Shown here: piece by piece, positions 16,729 to 26,510 of the stretch | How the letters are laid out: each line of letters starts with the position of its first letter | Numbering within the stretch: position 1 is the stretch's first letter | NCBI GenBank assembly: GCA_963750715.1 | Contig: CAVVRP010000016.1 | Span: 248,001 to 312,000, forward strand | Source: JAGVSR01 sp963750715 | GTDB lineage: Bacteria > Pseudomonadota > Alphaproteobacteria > Rhizobiales > Hyphomicrobiaceae | Direction of reading: 5' to 3' | DNA: 64,000 bases | Position numbers and translations under genes: made by a program | Notes under the pieces: model-generated | Database searches by the model: none | What the model was told of the DNA's origin: nothing | The model's input: the letters and a program-made list of their open reading frames with translations, nothing else

Positions 16729-18996
16729 TCAACGGCCTGGGCGTCGCTGGCGCGGAAGTCGGCGGCCGCGAAATCCCTTGACCGACGCGACGTGGCCGCG
16801 CTTGCCCTTGCTCAGCATCTCGAAGCGCAGCGCGCCAGCGGAGGGAATTGCCTCCACAAGCCGCACCGAAACGTCGTCGCCAAGCCTGTAGGCCTCGCCT
16901 GAACGGCTGGCGACCAGCGCGTGAGCCTCCTCGACGTGATGATAGAAATCGCGTCCAAGCGTCGACACCGGCACAAAGCCGTCCGCACCGCTGTCCTTGA
17001 GGCGCACGAACAGTCCTGAGCGGGTGACGCCGGCGATGCGTGCCTCGAATGTTGCGCCGACGCGGTCGGCGAGATGCATCGCGATGAGCCGGTCGACGGT
17101 CTCGCGTTCCGCCGCCATGGCCCGGCGCTCCGCATCCGAAATGTGCTTGGCGACGTCGGCCAGTCGGCCAAGTTCTTCATCCTGCAGACCGTCATCGCCG
17201 AGGCCCAGTCCGCGGATGAGAGCGCGGTGGACGATCAGGTCGGCATAGCGGCGGATGGGGGAAGTGAAGTGGGCATAGCGGCGCAGGTTTAAACCGAAGT
17301 GACCGATGTTGGCCGGATTGTATTCCGCCTGCGCTTGCGATCTCAGGACGACTTCGTTGACGAGTTCAGGCACGGGCAGCGATTTCGCCTGAGCGAGGAT
17401 ACGGTTGAAGGAGCCGGGCTTCAGCTGGCCGTGCGGAGGGACCTGAAGATCGAGCGTGTCGAGGAAGTCGCGCAGCGACTTAAGTTTTTCGGGCGAGGGC
17501 TGATCGTGCACGCGATAGACGACGGGCGACTTCTTGGCCTCCAGCGCCTCGGCGGCGGCGACGTTGGCCTGGATCATCAATTCTTCGATCAGCCGATGCG
17601 CTTCGAGGCGCTCCGGGATCACCACGCGGGCGACGCGGCCCTGCTCGTCGAGCAGGATCTTGCGCTCGGGAAGATCCAGATCGAGCGGCTCGCGCCGCTC
17701 CCGCGCCGTCTTCAAGGACAGATAGGCTTCCCACAGCGGCTTCAGCGCTCGCTCCATCAGCGATACGCACTTTTCCGACGAACTGCCGTCGAATGCTGCC
17801 TGCGCCTCCTGGTAGGAGAGCTTCACCGCCGAACGCATCACCGCGCGAAGGAATGTGTGGCTGCGCTTGTCACCGTGCTTGTCATAGATCATGCGCACGG
17901 CCAAGCATGGGCGATCTTCGTCCGCACGCAGCGAGCACAGGTCGTTCGAGATCTTCTCCGGCAGCATCGGCACAACGCGGTCAGGAAAGTAAACTGAGTT
18001 GCCGCGCAGCTGCGCCTCGCGGTCAAGCCGAGTGCCCGGCCGCACATAGTGTGCCACGTCTGCGATGGCGACGATCACGATGTGCCCGCCGGGGTTCTTC
18101 GGATCGGCATCGGACTCGGCATAGACAGCGTCGTCGTGATCGCGTGCGTCGACGGGGTCGATCGTCAGCAGCGGCAAGTCGCGAAGGTCTATTCGCCCCT
18201 TGAGCGATAAGGCCGGCAAGGTATCGAGTTCATCCAGGACCGACTGGGGAAAATCATCCGGGATGCCGTGGACGTGGATCGCGATGAGGCTGATCTTGCG
18301 CTGGTCGTCGGGGTTGCCAAGCGACTCCAGTACGCGCGGCTGGGGGAACGTGAAGCGACCACGCCGGACCAGTTCGAAGCGGACGAGATCGCCGTCCTTC
18401 GCGTCGCCTTCATTGCCTTTCTGCAGCGACCACGACTTCAGTTCCTTGCGGCTGATCGGTTCGATGGTGCCGCCGCGCGTGGATTTGCGGAAAATTCCGA
18501 GCAGGCGGCGCTGATCGCGCGGCAGCTTCTTGATCGTCTCGCCGGAGAAGCGAATTGCGTCATCGCCGCGCCGTTCCGCGATGCGGGCGAGAATGCGATC
18601 GCCTACGCCGATCTCGTTGGCCTCGTCCGTCGATCGCGATGGCCGGCCATTTTCGATCAGCACGATTGGGCGCGGTCCATCTTCGCTGTTCCAGTCGAGC
18701 GGCTTGCCGATGGGATCACCGCCATCGTCGCGTCCGGTGATCTCCAGCATGGCGACGGGTGGAAGAGAGCCCTTGCGGCGCAATTCCTTGCGGTTTCCTG
18801 CAAGCGTGCCTTCACTCGCCAATTCGGTCAGAAGCCGCTTCAGTCCGATCTTTTCGCCACCCTTGAGGCCGAAGGCGCGCGCAATTTCCCGTTTGCCGAC
18901 CTTGTCCGGCGACTGCCGGATGAAGTCGAGCACCTGCTCTTTCGTCGGCAGGGTGCCGTCGCCGGTTACGCGCGTCGTCTTTGTTTTACGCGCCAC
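16729..18996 (-). CDS. rnr: Ribonuclease R
   Basis: A 755-residue RNase II/R family exoribonuclease. An N-terminal winged-helix region (residues about 10-65) is followed by cold-shock domains, the RNB catalytic domain (TIDPVDARDHDDAVYAE with the metal-binding Asp cluster at about 275-290, and HFTSPIRRYADLIVHR), and a C-terminal S1 domain (FEARIAGVTRSGLFVRL). RNase R degrades structured RNA 3' to 5', including rRNA and tmRNA-tagged mRNA. The tail after S1 is basic. It starts 14 bases after the topA stop, so the two genes are likely co-transcribed. Confidence 0.96.
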   Translation of the reverse strand: MARKTKTTRVTGDGTLPTKEQVLDFIRQSPDKVGKREIARAFGLKGGEKIGLKRLLTELASEGTLAGNRKELRRKGSLPPVAMLEITGRDDGGDPIGKPLDWNSEDGPRPIVLIENGRPSRSTDEANEIGVGDRILARIAERRGDDAIRFSGETIKKLPRDQRRLLGIFRKSTRGGTIEPISRKELKSWSLQKGNEGDAKDGDLVRFELVRRGRFTFPQPRVLESLGNPDDQRKISLIAIHVHGIPDDFPQSVLDELDTLPALSLKGRIDLRDLPLLTIDPVDARDHDDAVYAESDADPKNPGGHIVIVAIADVAHYVRPGTRLDREAQLRGNSVYFPDRVVPMLPEKISNDLCSLRADEDRPCLAVRMIYDKHGDKRSHTFLRAVMRSAVKLSYQEAQAAFDGSSSEKCVSLMERALKPLWEAYLSLKTARERREPLDLDLPERKILLDEQGRVARVVIPERLEAHRLIEELMIQANVAAAEALEAKKSPVVYRVHDQPSPEKLKSLRDFLDTLDLQVPPHGQLKPGSFNRILAQAKSLPVPELVNEVVLRSQAQAEYNPANIGHFGLNLRRYAHFTSPIRRYADLIVHRALIRGLGLGDDGLQDEELGRLADVAKHISDAERRAMAAERETVDRLIAMHLADRVGATFEARIAGVTRSGLFVRLKDSGADGFVPVSTLGRDFYHHVEEAHALVASRSGEAYRLGDDVSVRLVEAIPSAGALRFEMLSKGKRGHVASVKGFRGRRLPRQRRPGR

Positions 18997-19010
18997 GGAG
19001 TTGATGTACC

Positions 19011-21734
19011 TCAGGTGTCGGCTGTCGCCTTGGGTGTCTTTTTAGCAGCAGGCTTCTTCGATGCGACCTTCTTGGCCGCCGGCTTCTTTGCAGCCAGTTC
19101 GCCGTCCGCCTCGCTCTTTGTGCTTTTGGCCTTCGGCTTGGCGTCGGACTTTCGCGCCGGCTTCTTGCCGCCGCCCTTGGCGATCCGCTCGGCAAGGAGA
19201 GCCATTGCCTGCTCCACGGTCAACTGAGCAGGATCAGTGCCCTTCGGCACCGTGGCGTTGACCTTGTTATGGCTGACATAGGCGCCATACTTTCCGTCCA
19301 GCACTTCGATCTTGCCGCCTTCGACGGGATGCTCACCGAGGTCCTTGAAAACGGTGCGCTGGGCGGCCCTGCCAAAGCGGCCCTTGCCGCCGCCCGCTCG
19401 CTTTTCCGCCAGCAGGGTCACCGCACGATTGACGCCGATGCTGAGCACATCCTCGATGCTATCGACGTTGGCATAGGTACCGTCGTGCAGAATGAAAGGC
19501 CCGAAGCGGCCGAGGCCGGCCGTGATAGGCGTCTGCGTCTCGGGATGCAGGCCGACCTCGCGCGGCAGACGCAAAAGCTGCAATGCGCGTTCCAGATCGA
19601 TAGTTGCGGCATCGATGCCTTTGGGAATCGAGGAGCGCTTCGGCTTCTCGTCGCCCTCGCCCTCGCCGAGCTGCAGATAAGGTCCGAAGCGACCGGACTT
19701 CACGACGACCGGAAGTCCCGTGACGTGGTCGAAGCCCAGTTCCCGGTCGCCCGTCGAACTTGTGCCCTCGCCGGTCAACTGGCGCGTGAACTTGCAGTCC
19801 GGGTAGTTGCCGCAGCCGATGAAAGCACCGGATTTGCCGGAGATCTTGAGTGACAGCCGTCCGGTGCCGCACTTCGGGCAGGTGCGCGGATCCGAGCCGT
19901 CGCCTTTGTCGGGGAACACGTGCGGACCCAGCATCTCGTTCAAGGCTTCCAGCACCTCGCCGACGCGCAGGTCCTTGATCTCGCCGATGGAGGCTGTGAA
20001 GTGGGTCCAGAAATCGCGCAGAACATCCTTCCAGGCGAGCTTGCCGTCCGAAATGAGATCGAGCTTCTCTTCCAGATCCGCCGTGAAGTCGTACTCGACA
20101 TAGCGCTTGAAGAAGCTTTCAAGGAACGCGATGACGAGCCGGCCCTTATCCTCGGGTACGAGCCGCTTCTTGTCGGTCTTGACGTACTCGCGCTCCTGAA
20201 GCACGGCGAGCGTCGAGGCGTACGTCGAAGGCCGTCCGATGCCGAGTTCTTCCATGCGCTTGACGAGGGTCGCCTCGGAATAACGCGGCGGCGGCTGCGT
20301 GAAATGCTGCTGCGCTTCAATGGCGCGGTTGGTGACCCGATCGCCCTGGCCGAGCGGTGGTAGGCGGCGGCCGTCGGCGTCATCCTCGGCGGGATCTTCC
20401 TTGCCCTTGGGAATGGTGAGAACGCGATCGTCGCGGCCCTCCTCGTAGACTTTCAGGAAGCCGTCGAACTGGATGACGGAGCCGTTGGCGCGCAGGGTGT
20501 AGGTCTTGCCGTCACGGCCCTTGACCGTGATCTCGGCTGTAGTCTGCTCGATGTCGGCCGAAGCCATCTGGCTGGCGATGGTGCGCTTCCAGATCAGCTC
20601 GTAGTGGCGCGCCTGATCGCGATCGAGATGGCGCGCCACGTCCTGGGGACGGCGTGTGATGTCGGTCGGGCGGATCGCCTCGTGCGCTTCCTGCGCATTT
20701 TTGGCCTTCGATTTGTATTCGCGCACAAACGGGCAGACGTAACGTTGCGAAAACTCCTTCGCGATCATGCCGCGAATGGAGCTGATCGCCTCCGGCACGA
20801 TCGTCACGCCGTCGGTTCGCATGTAGGTGATGAGGCCCACGGTCTCTCCGCCGACATCGACGCCCTCATAAAGTCGCTGGGCGATCTGCATGGTCTGCTT
20901 GGCCGAGACGCCAAGCTTGCGCGATGCATCCATCTGCAAGGTCGAGGTGGCGAACGGTGCGTATGGATTGCGCTTGGCTGCGCGCTTATCAACCGAGGAG
21001 ACGGTGAACTGGCCTTTCTCAATAGCGGCCTTGATGGCTTCGGCCGAGGCGGCGTCCCTGATGTCGAGCTTCTTCAGCGTGATGCCGTCGATGGCGCTGA
21101 GGCGCGCGGGGAACTCCTCGCCCTTCTCGGTCGCAAGCGTCGCCTCGATCGTCCAGTATTCGTTGGTGTGGAAGGCTTCGATCTCTGCCTCGCGATCGCA
21201 AATGAGGCGCAGCGCGACCGACTGCACACGGCCGGCAGAGCGGGCGCCGGGTAGCTTGCGCCATAGCACGGGAGATAGAGTGAAGCCGACAAGATAGTCG
21301 AGCGCGCGCCGGGCGAGATATGCGTCCACCAGCGGCTCGTCGATCTGGCGGGGGTTGCGAAGCGCCTCCAGGATTGCCTGCTTGGTCACCGCATTGAAGG
21401 CCACCCGTTCGATGGGCATGCCCTTCTTCAGCGCCTTATTCTTGCCGAGGATCTCCAGGATGTGCCAGGAAATCGCCTCGCCTTCGCGATCCGGGTCGGT
21501 CGCGAGGATGAGTTTGTCAGCTTTCTTCACGGCTTCGGTGATCTCTTTCATCACCTTGCGGCCGCGCTCTTCCGCATCCCAGTGCATATGGAAGTCGTTG
21601 TCGGGTTCGACCGCGCCGTCCTTGGGCGGCAAGTCGCGGACGTGCCCGTAGGACGCGATGACCTTGTAGTCCGAGCCGAGGTATTTGTTGATCGTCTTGG
21701 CCTTGGCGGCCGATTCCACGATAACAATGTTCAT
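19011..21734 (-). CDS. topA: DNA topoisomerase I
   Basis: A 907-residue type IA topoisomerase. The Toprim domain is at the N-terminus (IVESAAKAKTINKYLG, ATDPDREGEAISWHI). The catalytic Tyr lies in GLITYMRTDG at about residue 305. A zinc finger of the form CPKCG...CGNYPDC is near 590-620, and several Topo_C_Rpt repeats follow to about 860. The tail of about 45 residues is Lys/Ala-rich, a common DNA-binding tail in alphaproteobacterial TopA. The enzyme relaxes negative supercoils. The next gene downstream, rnr, follows after 14 bases. Confidence 0.97.
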   Translation of the reverse strand: MNIVIVESAAKAKTINKYLGSDYKVIASYGHVRDLPPKDGAVEPDNDFHMHWDAEERGRKVMKEITEAVKKADKLILATDPDREGEAISWHILEILGKNKALKKGMPIERVAFNAVTKQAILEALRNPRQIDEPLVDAYLARRALDYLVGFTLSPVLWRKLPGARSAGRVQSVALRLICDREAEIEAFHTNEYWTIEATLATEKGEEFPARLSAIDGITLKKLDIRDAASAEAIKAAIEKGQFTVSSVDKRAAKRNPYAPFATSTLQMDASRKLGVSAKQTMQIAQRLYEGVDVGGETVGLITYMRTDGVTIVPEAISSIRGMIAKEFSQRYVCPFVREYKSKAKNAQEAHEAIRPTDITRRPQDVARHLDRDQARHYELIWKRTIASQMASADIEQTTAEITVKGRDGKTYTLRANGSVIQFDGFLKVYEEGRDDRVLTIPKGKEDPAEDDADGRRLPPLGQGDRVTNRAIEAQQHFTQPPPRYSEATLVKRMEELGIGRPSTYASTLAVLQEREYVKTDKKRLVPEDKGRLVIAFLESFFKRYVEYDFTADLEEKLDLISDGKLAWKDVLRDFWTHFTASIGEIKDLRVGEVLEALNEMLGPHVFPDKGDGSDPRTCPKCGTGRLSLKISGKSGAFIGCGNYPDCKFTRQLTGEGTSSTGDRELGFDHVTGLPVVVKSGRFGPYLQLGEGEGDEKPKRSSIPKGIDAATIDLERALQLLRLPREVGLHPETQTPITAGLGRFGPFILHDGTYANVDSIEDVLSIGVNRAVTLLAEKRAGGGKGRFGRAAQRTVFKDLGEHPVEGGKIEVLDGKYGAYVSHNKVNATVPKGTDPAQLTVEQAMALLAERIAKGGGKKPARKSDAKPKAKSTKSEADGELAAKKPAAKKVASKKPAAKKTPKATADT

Positions 21735-22055
21735 TCGTAGCTTTCTGGCTGGCCAGGTCGCTGGCTACAACGCACTATTATCTCGAGCGGATTCGCGACT
21801 TGCTTAGTGGACCGACGCTACCGTTTATGCGTCAGGCCGCGAGCCGCCTGATCGAGCTGCTGGACAAGTGACCACCGGTTCTTCTGCAACCGCAGGATGC
21901 CGTCTGGCCAACCCCGTTTCCGGCGCGGAACATGGTTGAGGAAGTGCGCGGTGTCAAATTATGCACAATGACGTTTCGAATTATGCTCATTCATCAATGA
22001 GTTGAGACTTTGCACGGCGCAAGATGCCAGTGATCGATCGCCGGTCTTGGGCAAA
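21735..22055. other. Intergenic region between topA and gph with possible gene and IS-end remnants
   Basis: About 320 bases. A plus-strand open frame without a clear start ends at a TGA at 21869-21871 and encodes HYYLERIRDLL and MRQAASRLIELLDK; I cannot place it in a family. Further on, AATTATGC occurs at 21957-21964 and again at 21979-21986, exactly 22 bases apart, beginning TGTCAAATTATGCACA. Such phased repeats are seen at ends of some insertion sequences, but no transposase is adjacent. No promoter is obvious. Confidence 0.3.
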
Positions 22056-22733
22056 TCAGAGACCCTTGGCAGTCAGCCGCTGGAGGGTCGTCCCCAGTTC
22101 ATCGAAGTCGTCGATTATCGCGCTGGGGTTGAGATAGCGGACGGGTGTTTCCGAGTAGCCGAACGTAACCGCGACGACCGGTATGCCCGCCGCACGCGCG
22201 GCCTGGATATCGACGTCGCTATCTCCGACCATGACAGCCTGAGGGTGGACGCCGCCGGCGATCCGAACCGCGCCGATGATGTGGCCGGGATCCGGCTTGC
22301 AGACGGGAAAGGTGTCCCGGCCGGCGATGCCATCGAACAGACCGTCGAGATCCAGCGTCTTGATAAGAGAGCGGGCCAGGCCTTCACGTTTGTTGGTGCA
22401 GATGGCGAGCCGGGCGCCAGCCCGCTTGAGGGCCTGCGCCGCTTCGACAGCCCCCTCGAAGGGCCGGCTTTCGAGGGCGATATTGGCCTCGTAGTATGAG
22501 AGAAAGCGCGCCAGAAGCTCGTCGACGTGGATCTCGTCGCGACGCTCACCCGTATGGGCCAGTGCCTCCACGATCATGCGCCGCGCGCCGTAGCTCACCC
22601 ACGGCCTCAGGATTGCGCCCGGCACTGGCGGCAGATCGAGCGATGCGAGGGCGTGGTTGGTTGCGCCCGTCAGGTCGGGGGCGGTGTCGACGAAAGTTCC
22701 GTCGAGATCGAACACAATCGTCTGGTTGTGCAT
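22056..22733 (-). CDS. gph: Phosphoglycolate phosphatase, HAD family
   Basis: A 225-residue HAD-superfamily phosphatase of the Gph type. Motif I is FDLDGTFVDTAPDL (nucleophile Asp at about residue 8), motif II ICTNKREG, and motif IV GDSDVDIQAARAAGIP. A helical cap lies between motifs I and II. It hydrolyses 2-phosphoglycolate, which in a non-photosynthetic cell arises mainly from DNA 3'-end repair. The start is the ATG at 22731-22733 with AGGACG upstream; a longer form adding 12 residues has no support. Divergent from rpiA. Confidence 0.88.
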   Translation of the reverse strand: MHNQTIVFDLDGTFVDTAPDLTGATNHALASLDLPPVPGAILRPWVSYGARRMIVEALAHTGERRDEIHVDELLARFLSYYEANIALESRPFEGAVEAAQALKRAGARLAICTNKREGLARSLIKTLDLDGLFDGIAGRDTFPVCKPDPGHIIGAVRIAGGVHPQAVMVGDSDVDIQAARAAGIPVVAVTFGYSETPVRYLNPSAIIDDFDELGTTLQRLTAKGL

Positions 22734-22977
22734 TAATCGTCCTGCTTCAAGCGGACCGTTCAGTATCACATGCTCCTACCATATCCCGCATTGTGGTTTT
22801 GCAAGGCTGTGCGTTGTATCCGGCGCGGGCGGCCATCCGAACTTGAAAGCCAAGGATCGGGGCTTTAGACAGGGGCATGCCGATCTCCCCTCATCGGGCT
22901 AGGGGCGAAGTTCCCGTCTTCCTGGCGCCGGCCGCGCGCCCGGAGACATTTGCCAATGCGGCGGAACGAGAGGACAC

Positions 22978-23700
22978 ATGACCGCGGACGCCTACAAATT
23001 CGCGGCTGCGGAACGTGCGCTCGCCTACATTGAGCCGCGCATGCGGCTTGGACTTGGAACGGGCTCCACGGCTGCGAAATTCGTCGATCTGCTCGGCGCG
23101 CGCGTGCGTGGGGGCCTCGAGGTGCTGTGCGTTCCCACGTCCGAGGCGACGCAGCTGCAGGCGCACGCGCTCGGCATTCCTCTTTCCACCCTCGACGAGA
23201 CGCCTTTCCTCGATCTGACGATCGACGGCGCCGATGAGGTCGATAATGAACTGCGTCTTATTAAGGGCGGCGGCGGCGCCTTGCTGCGCGAGAAGATCGT
23301 CGCGACTGCGTCCGACCGGATGATTGTTATCGCCGACAGCGCCAAGCTCGTGTCCCAGCTCGGCGCGTTTGCCCTTCCGGTCGAAGTCGTGCGCTTCGGC
23401 CTGACCGCCACCCGCAACATGGTGGAGATGCTTGCGGCGGACGCAGGCTGTGTCGGAGATATTACCGTGCGGCTGGCTCGCAATGGCGAACCGTTTCTCA
23501 CTGATAACGGCAATCTCATTCTGGATTGCGCCTTCGGCCGCATCGACGATCCCAAGTCGCTCGATGAGGCCTTGAAGTTCATCCCCGGTGTCGTCGAAAA
23601 CGGGCTTTTTCTCGGAATCGCCGACGCCGCCATTATCGCGGGGCCAGAGGGCGTCGACGTCATCGAAGCTAACTACGGCGAAAACGCCGAGGCGATGTGA
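22978..23700 (+). CDS. rpiA: Ribose-5-phosphate isomerase A
   Basis: The 240-residue protein matches RpiA throughout: LGLGTGSTAAKFVDLL (phosphate-binding), TIDGADEVDNELRLIKGGGGALLREK (active-site Asp and Glu) and DNGNLILDCAFGRI. It interconverts ribose 5-phosphate and ribulose 5-phosphate in the pentose phosphate pathway, and in methylotrophs also feeds carbon assimilation. GAGAGGAC precedes the ATG. DUF2059, gor and SDR genes follow closely on the same strand. Confidence 0.96.
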   Translation: MTADAYKFAAAERALAYIEPRMRLGLGTGSTAAKFVDLLGARVRGGLEVLCVPTSEATQLQAHALGIPLSTLDETPFLDLTIDGADEVDNELRLIKGGGGALLREKIVATASDRMIVIADSAKLVSQLGAFALPVEVVRFGLTATRNMVEMLAADAGCVGDITVRLARNGEPFLTDNGNLILDCAFGRIDDPKSLDEALKFIPGVVENGLFLGIADAAIIAGPEGVDVIEANYGENAEAM

Positions 23701-23737
23701 TCACCGGAATTTAGCGGCTCAAGTTGGAGACATTGCC

Positions 23738-24238
23738 ATGTCAAATCGGTTCGCGGCGCTGCTCACGTTCGCGCTCATGATGGTCGTCGCCCTGCCGATC
23801 AGGGCCGAGAACGCGCCGGCCGATCCGGAGCGGCTGGCTGCCGCCCGTTCCCTGATGGAGGCGACCGGCGCTGCCCGACAGTTCGATGCCGTGATGCCCA
23901 TGATGGTGTCGCAGATGGAGCCGCTGTTCCTGCAGATGGCGCCCGGCAAAGAGAAGGAGATCAAGGAGGTCATGGGCCTCATGGTCGAGCGCTTCGGCAA
24001 GCGGAAGTCCGAACTCTTCGAAGAGATCGCGACGCTCTACAGCGAGAAGATGTCGACTGCGGACATGAAGGAGCTGACGCAGTTCTTCGGCTCAGGCGTC
24101 GGTCAGCGCTTTATCCAGATGCAGCCCGAGATCGTGCAATCCAGTATGCTGATCGGCCAGCGCTGGGGACAGAAGATCGGTGAGGAGATCGAGAGAGACG
24201 TCCGAGAGGAGCTGGCGAAGCGCGGGATCAAGATCTGA
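23738..24238 (+). CDS. DUF2059 secreted protein
   Basis: The 166-residue protein has a signal peptide (FAALLTFALMMVVALPIRA, cleaved near residue 24) and a DUF2059 domain at about 75-140, including EIATLYSEKMSTADMKELTQ and FFGSGVGQRFI. DUF2059 proteins are periplasmic helical proteins of unknown role. The ATG at 23738 has TTGGAGA upstream. It sits 37 bases after rpiA and 3 bases before gor, so it is almost certainly in their operon. Confidence 0.85.
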   Translation: MSNRFAALLTFALMMVVALPIRAENAPADPERLAAARSLMEATGAARQFDAVMPMMVSQMEPLFLQMAPGKEKEIKEVMGLMVERFGKRKSELFEEIATLYSEKMSTADMKELTQFFGSGVGQRFIQMQPEIVQSSMLIGQRWGQKIGEEIERDVREELAKRGIKI

Positions 24239-24241
24239 CCG

Positions 24242-25615
24242 ATGCCGAAACACGATTTCGATCTTTTTGTCATTGGTGGGGGATCGGGCGGCGTGCGCGC
24301 GGCCCGCATCGCGGCAGGCCACGGCGCCCGCGTCGCCATCGCGGAAGAATACCGCTTCGGCGGCACCTGCGTCATCCGCGGCTGCGTACCCAAAAAGCTA
24401 CTCGTCTACGCCAGCCGTTTTCGTGATGAGTTCGAGGACGCGGCCGGTTTCGGCTGGACGGTCCCGCCCGCAACGTTCGACTGGCCAACGCTCATCAAGG
24501 CGAAGGACAAGGAAATCGCCCTGCTCGAAGGCCTTTATCGCGACGGTCTCGAGAAGGCCGGCGTGACGGTTCTTTCCGAGCGCGCGCGGCTGACAAGTCC
24601 GCAGTCGTCGGTGCTGGCTGGCGGTCGGGAGATTTCCGCTGGTACAATTCTGATTGCCACCGGCGGACGTCCCAACATCGATCCCGGTCTGCCGGGACGC
24701 GAACATGTCATCACCTCGAGCGAGGCGTTTGACCTCGACGAGCTGCCGCGCCGTATCGTCGTCGCCGGTGGCGGGTATATAGCGGTCGAATTCGCCTCGA
24801 TCTTCGCAGGCCTTGGGGCCGAGACGACGCTGATCTATCGCGGCGAAAAGGTTCTGCGCGGCTTCGACGAGGACTTGCGCGACGGTGTCATGGAGTTGCT
24901 CGCGCACCGGGGCGTGCGGCTCGTCATGGGCAACGTGTTTTCCAAAATCGAAAAACAAGGCGGCGAATATAAGGGCACGCTGCGCAAAAGTGGCTCTGTG
25001 CTGACGGCCGAGCACATCATGTTCGCTATCGGGCGCTCGCCCAATACCGGTGGGCTCGGTCTCGATGCGGCGGGCGTCGCGGTAACGCAAAACGGCGCCA
25101 TCGTCGTCGATGATTTCTCGCGCACGAATGTGCCGTCGATCTTCGCCGTCGGCGATGTCACCGACCGCGTGAACCTGACGCCGGTCGCCATCCGCGAAGG
25201 CCATGCCTTCGCCGACAGCGCATTCGGCGGCAGGCCATGGCGGGTCGATCACGTGTTGATCCCGACGGCTGTGTTCACAACGCCGGAACTGGGCACGGTC
25301 GGCCTGTCGGAGAGTGACGCACGGTCGCGGCGCGGTGTCGTCGACATCTACAAGGCGCGCTTTCGTCCGATGCGCAACACGCTGGCGGGCCGCGACGAGC
25401 GCACGCTGATGAAGCTGATCGTCGATGCCAAGTCTGGCAAGGTGCTCGGCTGCCATGTGCTTGGCCCCGATGCGGCGGAGATCGTGCAGATGGCGGCAAT
25501 CGCCTTGCGGCTCGGCGCCACAAAGGCCGATTTTGACGCGACGATGGCGCTGCATCCCAGTGCCGCGGAAGAACTGATAACCATGCGCGAGAAGTGGGTT
25601 GCTCCCGCCGCCTGA
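24242..25615 (+). CDS. gor: Glutathione-disulfide reductase
   Basis: A 457-residue flavoprotein of the pyridine nucleotide-disulfide oxidoreductase class I. The FAD-binding GGGSGGVRAARIAA is at residues 12-25, the redox disulfide in GGTCVIRGCVPKK at about 40-52, NADPH-binding GGGYIAVEFASIF near 178, and the C-terminal catalytic HPSAAEELITM. The HPxxxEE ending and GGTCVIRGC distinguish Gor from lipoamide dehydrogenase. It keeps glutathione reduced with NADPH, supplied in part by the pentose phosphate route in which the neighbouring rpiA acts. Confidence 0.94.
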   Translation: MPKHDFDLFVIGGGSGGVRAARIAAGHGARVAIAEEYRFGGTCVIRGCVPKKLLVYASRFRDEFEDAAGFGWTVPPATFDWPTLIKAKDKEIALLEGLYRDGLEKAGVTVLSERARLTSPQSSVLAGGREISAGTILIATGGRPNIDPGLPGREHVITSSEAFDLDELPRRIVVAGGGYIAVEFASIFAGLGAETTLIYRGEKVLRGFDEDLRDGVMELLAHRGVRLVMGNVFSKIEKQGGEYKGTLRKSGSVLTAEHIMFAIGRSPNTGGLGLDAAGVAVTQNGAIVVDDFSRTNVPSIFAVGDVTDRVNLTPVAIREGHAFADSAFGGRPWRVDHVLIPTAVFTTPELGTVGLSESDARSRRGVVDIYKARFRPMRNTLAGRDERTLMKLIVDAKSGKVLGCHVLGPDAAEIVQMAAIALRLGATKADFDATMALHPSAAEELITMREKWVAPAA

Positions 25616-25653
25616 TTCGCTACCAATTCGCGCTTCTCAAGTCCGGGATTATC

Positions 25654-26409
25654 ATGAGCAGACTTAAGGGGAAGATCGCCGTTGTGACGGGGGCCGGCAA
25701 CGGCATTGGCCGCGCGACCGCCGAGCTGTTCGCCGCCGAAGGCGCGCACGTCTACGTCACGGACGTCAATAGCGAAGCGGCGGCGCTGGTCGCCAGCGGG
25801 ATATGTGGACGAGGGCAGAATGCAACCGCCGTCTCCGTCGACGTCTCCAAGGGGCAGGACGTGACGGCTCTTGTGCGTGCCGTTCAATCGGCGCACGGCC
25901 GTATCGATGTGCTGGTCAACAATGCGGGCCTCAATGTGCGTAGCGATTTCCGGCATCTGTCGGACGCCGACTGGGTGAAGATTCGCGAGGTCAATCTCGA
26001 TGGGGTCGTGCGCATCGCGCGCGATTGCTTCGATCTGTTGCGGGCCGCCAAGGGCGCCTCGGTCATCAACGTCGCCTCCATCATGGGCAGCAAAGGCCTG
26101 CGCCAGCTCGTTGGGTATTCTGCGACCAAGGGCGCCGTGCTGGCGCTGACGCGCGGACTTGCGGTCGAGTACGCGCCGTTTCTCATCCGTGTGAATTCGA
26201 TCTCGCCGGGGTTCGTGGAGACGGCCCTAACGGAACGTGTCCTGAAGAATCCCGCCTTCAGCAAGGGGCTGCTCGACCGGACGCTGCTCGGCCGTTTTGG
26301 AACCTGCGACGACATCGCCAAGGCGGCGCTCTTTCTTGCCTCCGACGACAGTTCCTATGTGACCGGCGCAGAGCTGTGCGTCGACGGCGGCATGTCGGCC
26401 GGCCTGTGA
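25654..26409 (+). CDS. SDR family NAD(P)-dependent oxidoreductase
   Basis: A 251-residue classical short-chain dehydrogenase. It has the cofactor motif TGAGNGIG at residues 12-19, NNAG at about 89, the catalytic Ser in INVASIMGS, the Tyr/Lys pair in YSATKG at about 154-158, and ISPGFVETALTE. The acidic residue at the end of the second strand (VTDVNSE) favours NAD over NADP. The substrate is unknown; the FabG-like pattern also fits 2,5-diketo-gluconate or cyclopentanol-type dehydrogenases. It begins 38 bases after the gor stop. Confidence 0.88.
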   Translation: MSRLKGKIAVVTGAGNGIGRATAELFAAEGAHVYVTDVNSEAAALVASGICGRGQNATAVSVDVSKGQDVTALVRAVQSAHGRIDVLVNNAGLNVRSDFRHLSDADWVKIREVNLDGVVRIARDCFDLLRAAKGASVINVASIMGSKGLRQLVGYSATKGAVLALTRGLAVEYAPFLIRVNSISPGFVETALTERVLKNPAFSKGLLDRTLLGRFGTCDDIAKAALFLASDDSSYVTGAELCVDGGMSAGL

Positions 26410-26481
26410 TGCCGTCTGCCTAAAAGTGGACACATCCGCGTGGCGCAGTCGACCGATGGCGGCCGGTACACAGCCGCGATT

Positions 26482-26507
26482 GATGCGGGGACGTGATGCG
26501 GGGACGT
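26482..26507 (+). repeat. 13-bp tandem duplication before the YceI gene
   Basis: GATGCGGGGACGT occurs twice in direct succession at 26482-26494 and 26495-26507, immediately before the YceI start at 26511. The duplication repeats the GGGGAC that may serve as ribosome-binding site. Confidence 0.9.
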
Positions 26508-26510
26508 GAC

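Noticed and set aside
18268..19227. Long open frame of 319 codons opposite rnr and the topA end
   Set aside because: It lies antisense to strongly conserved RNase R and TopA sequence, and its composition is the reverse complement pattern of high-GC codons.
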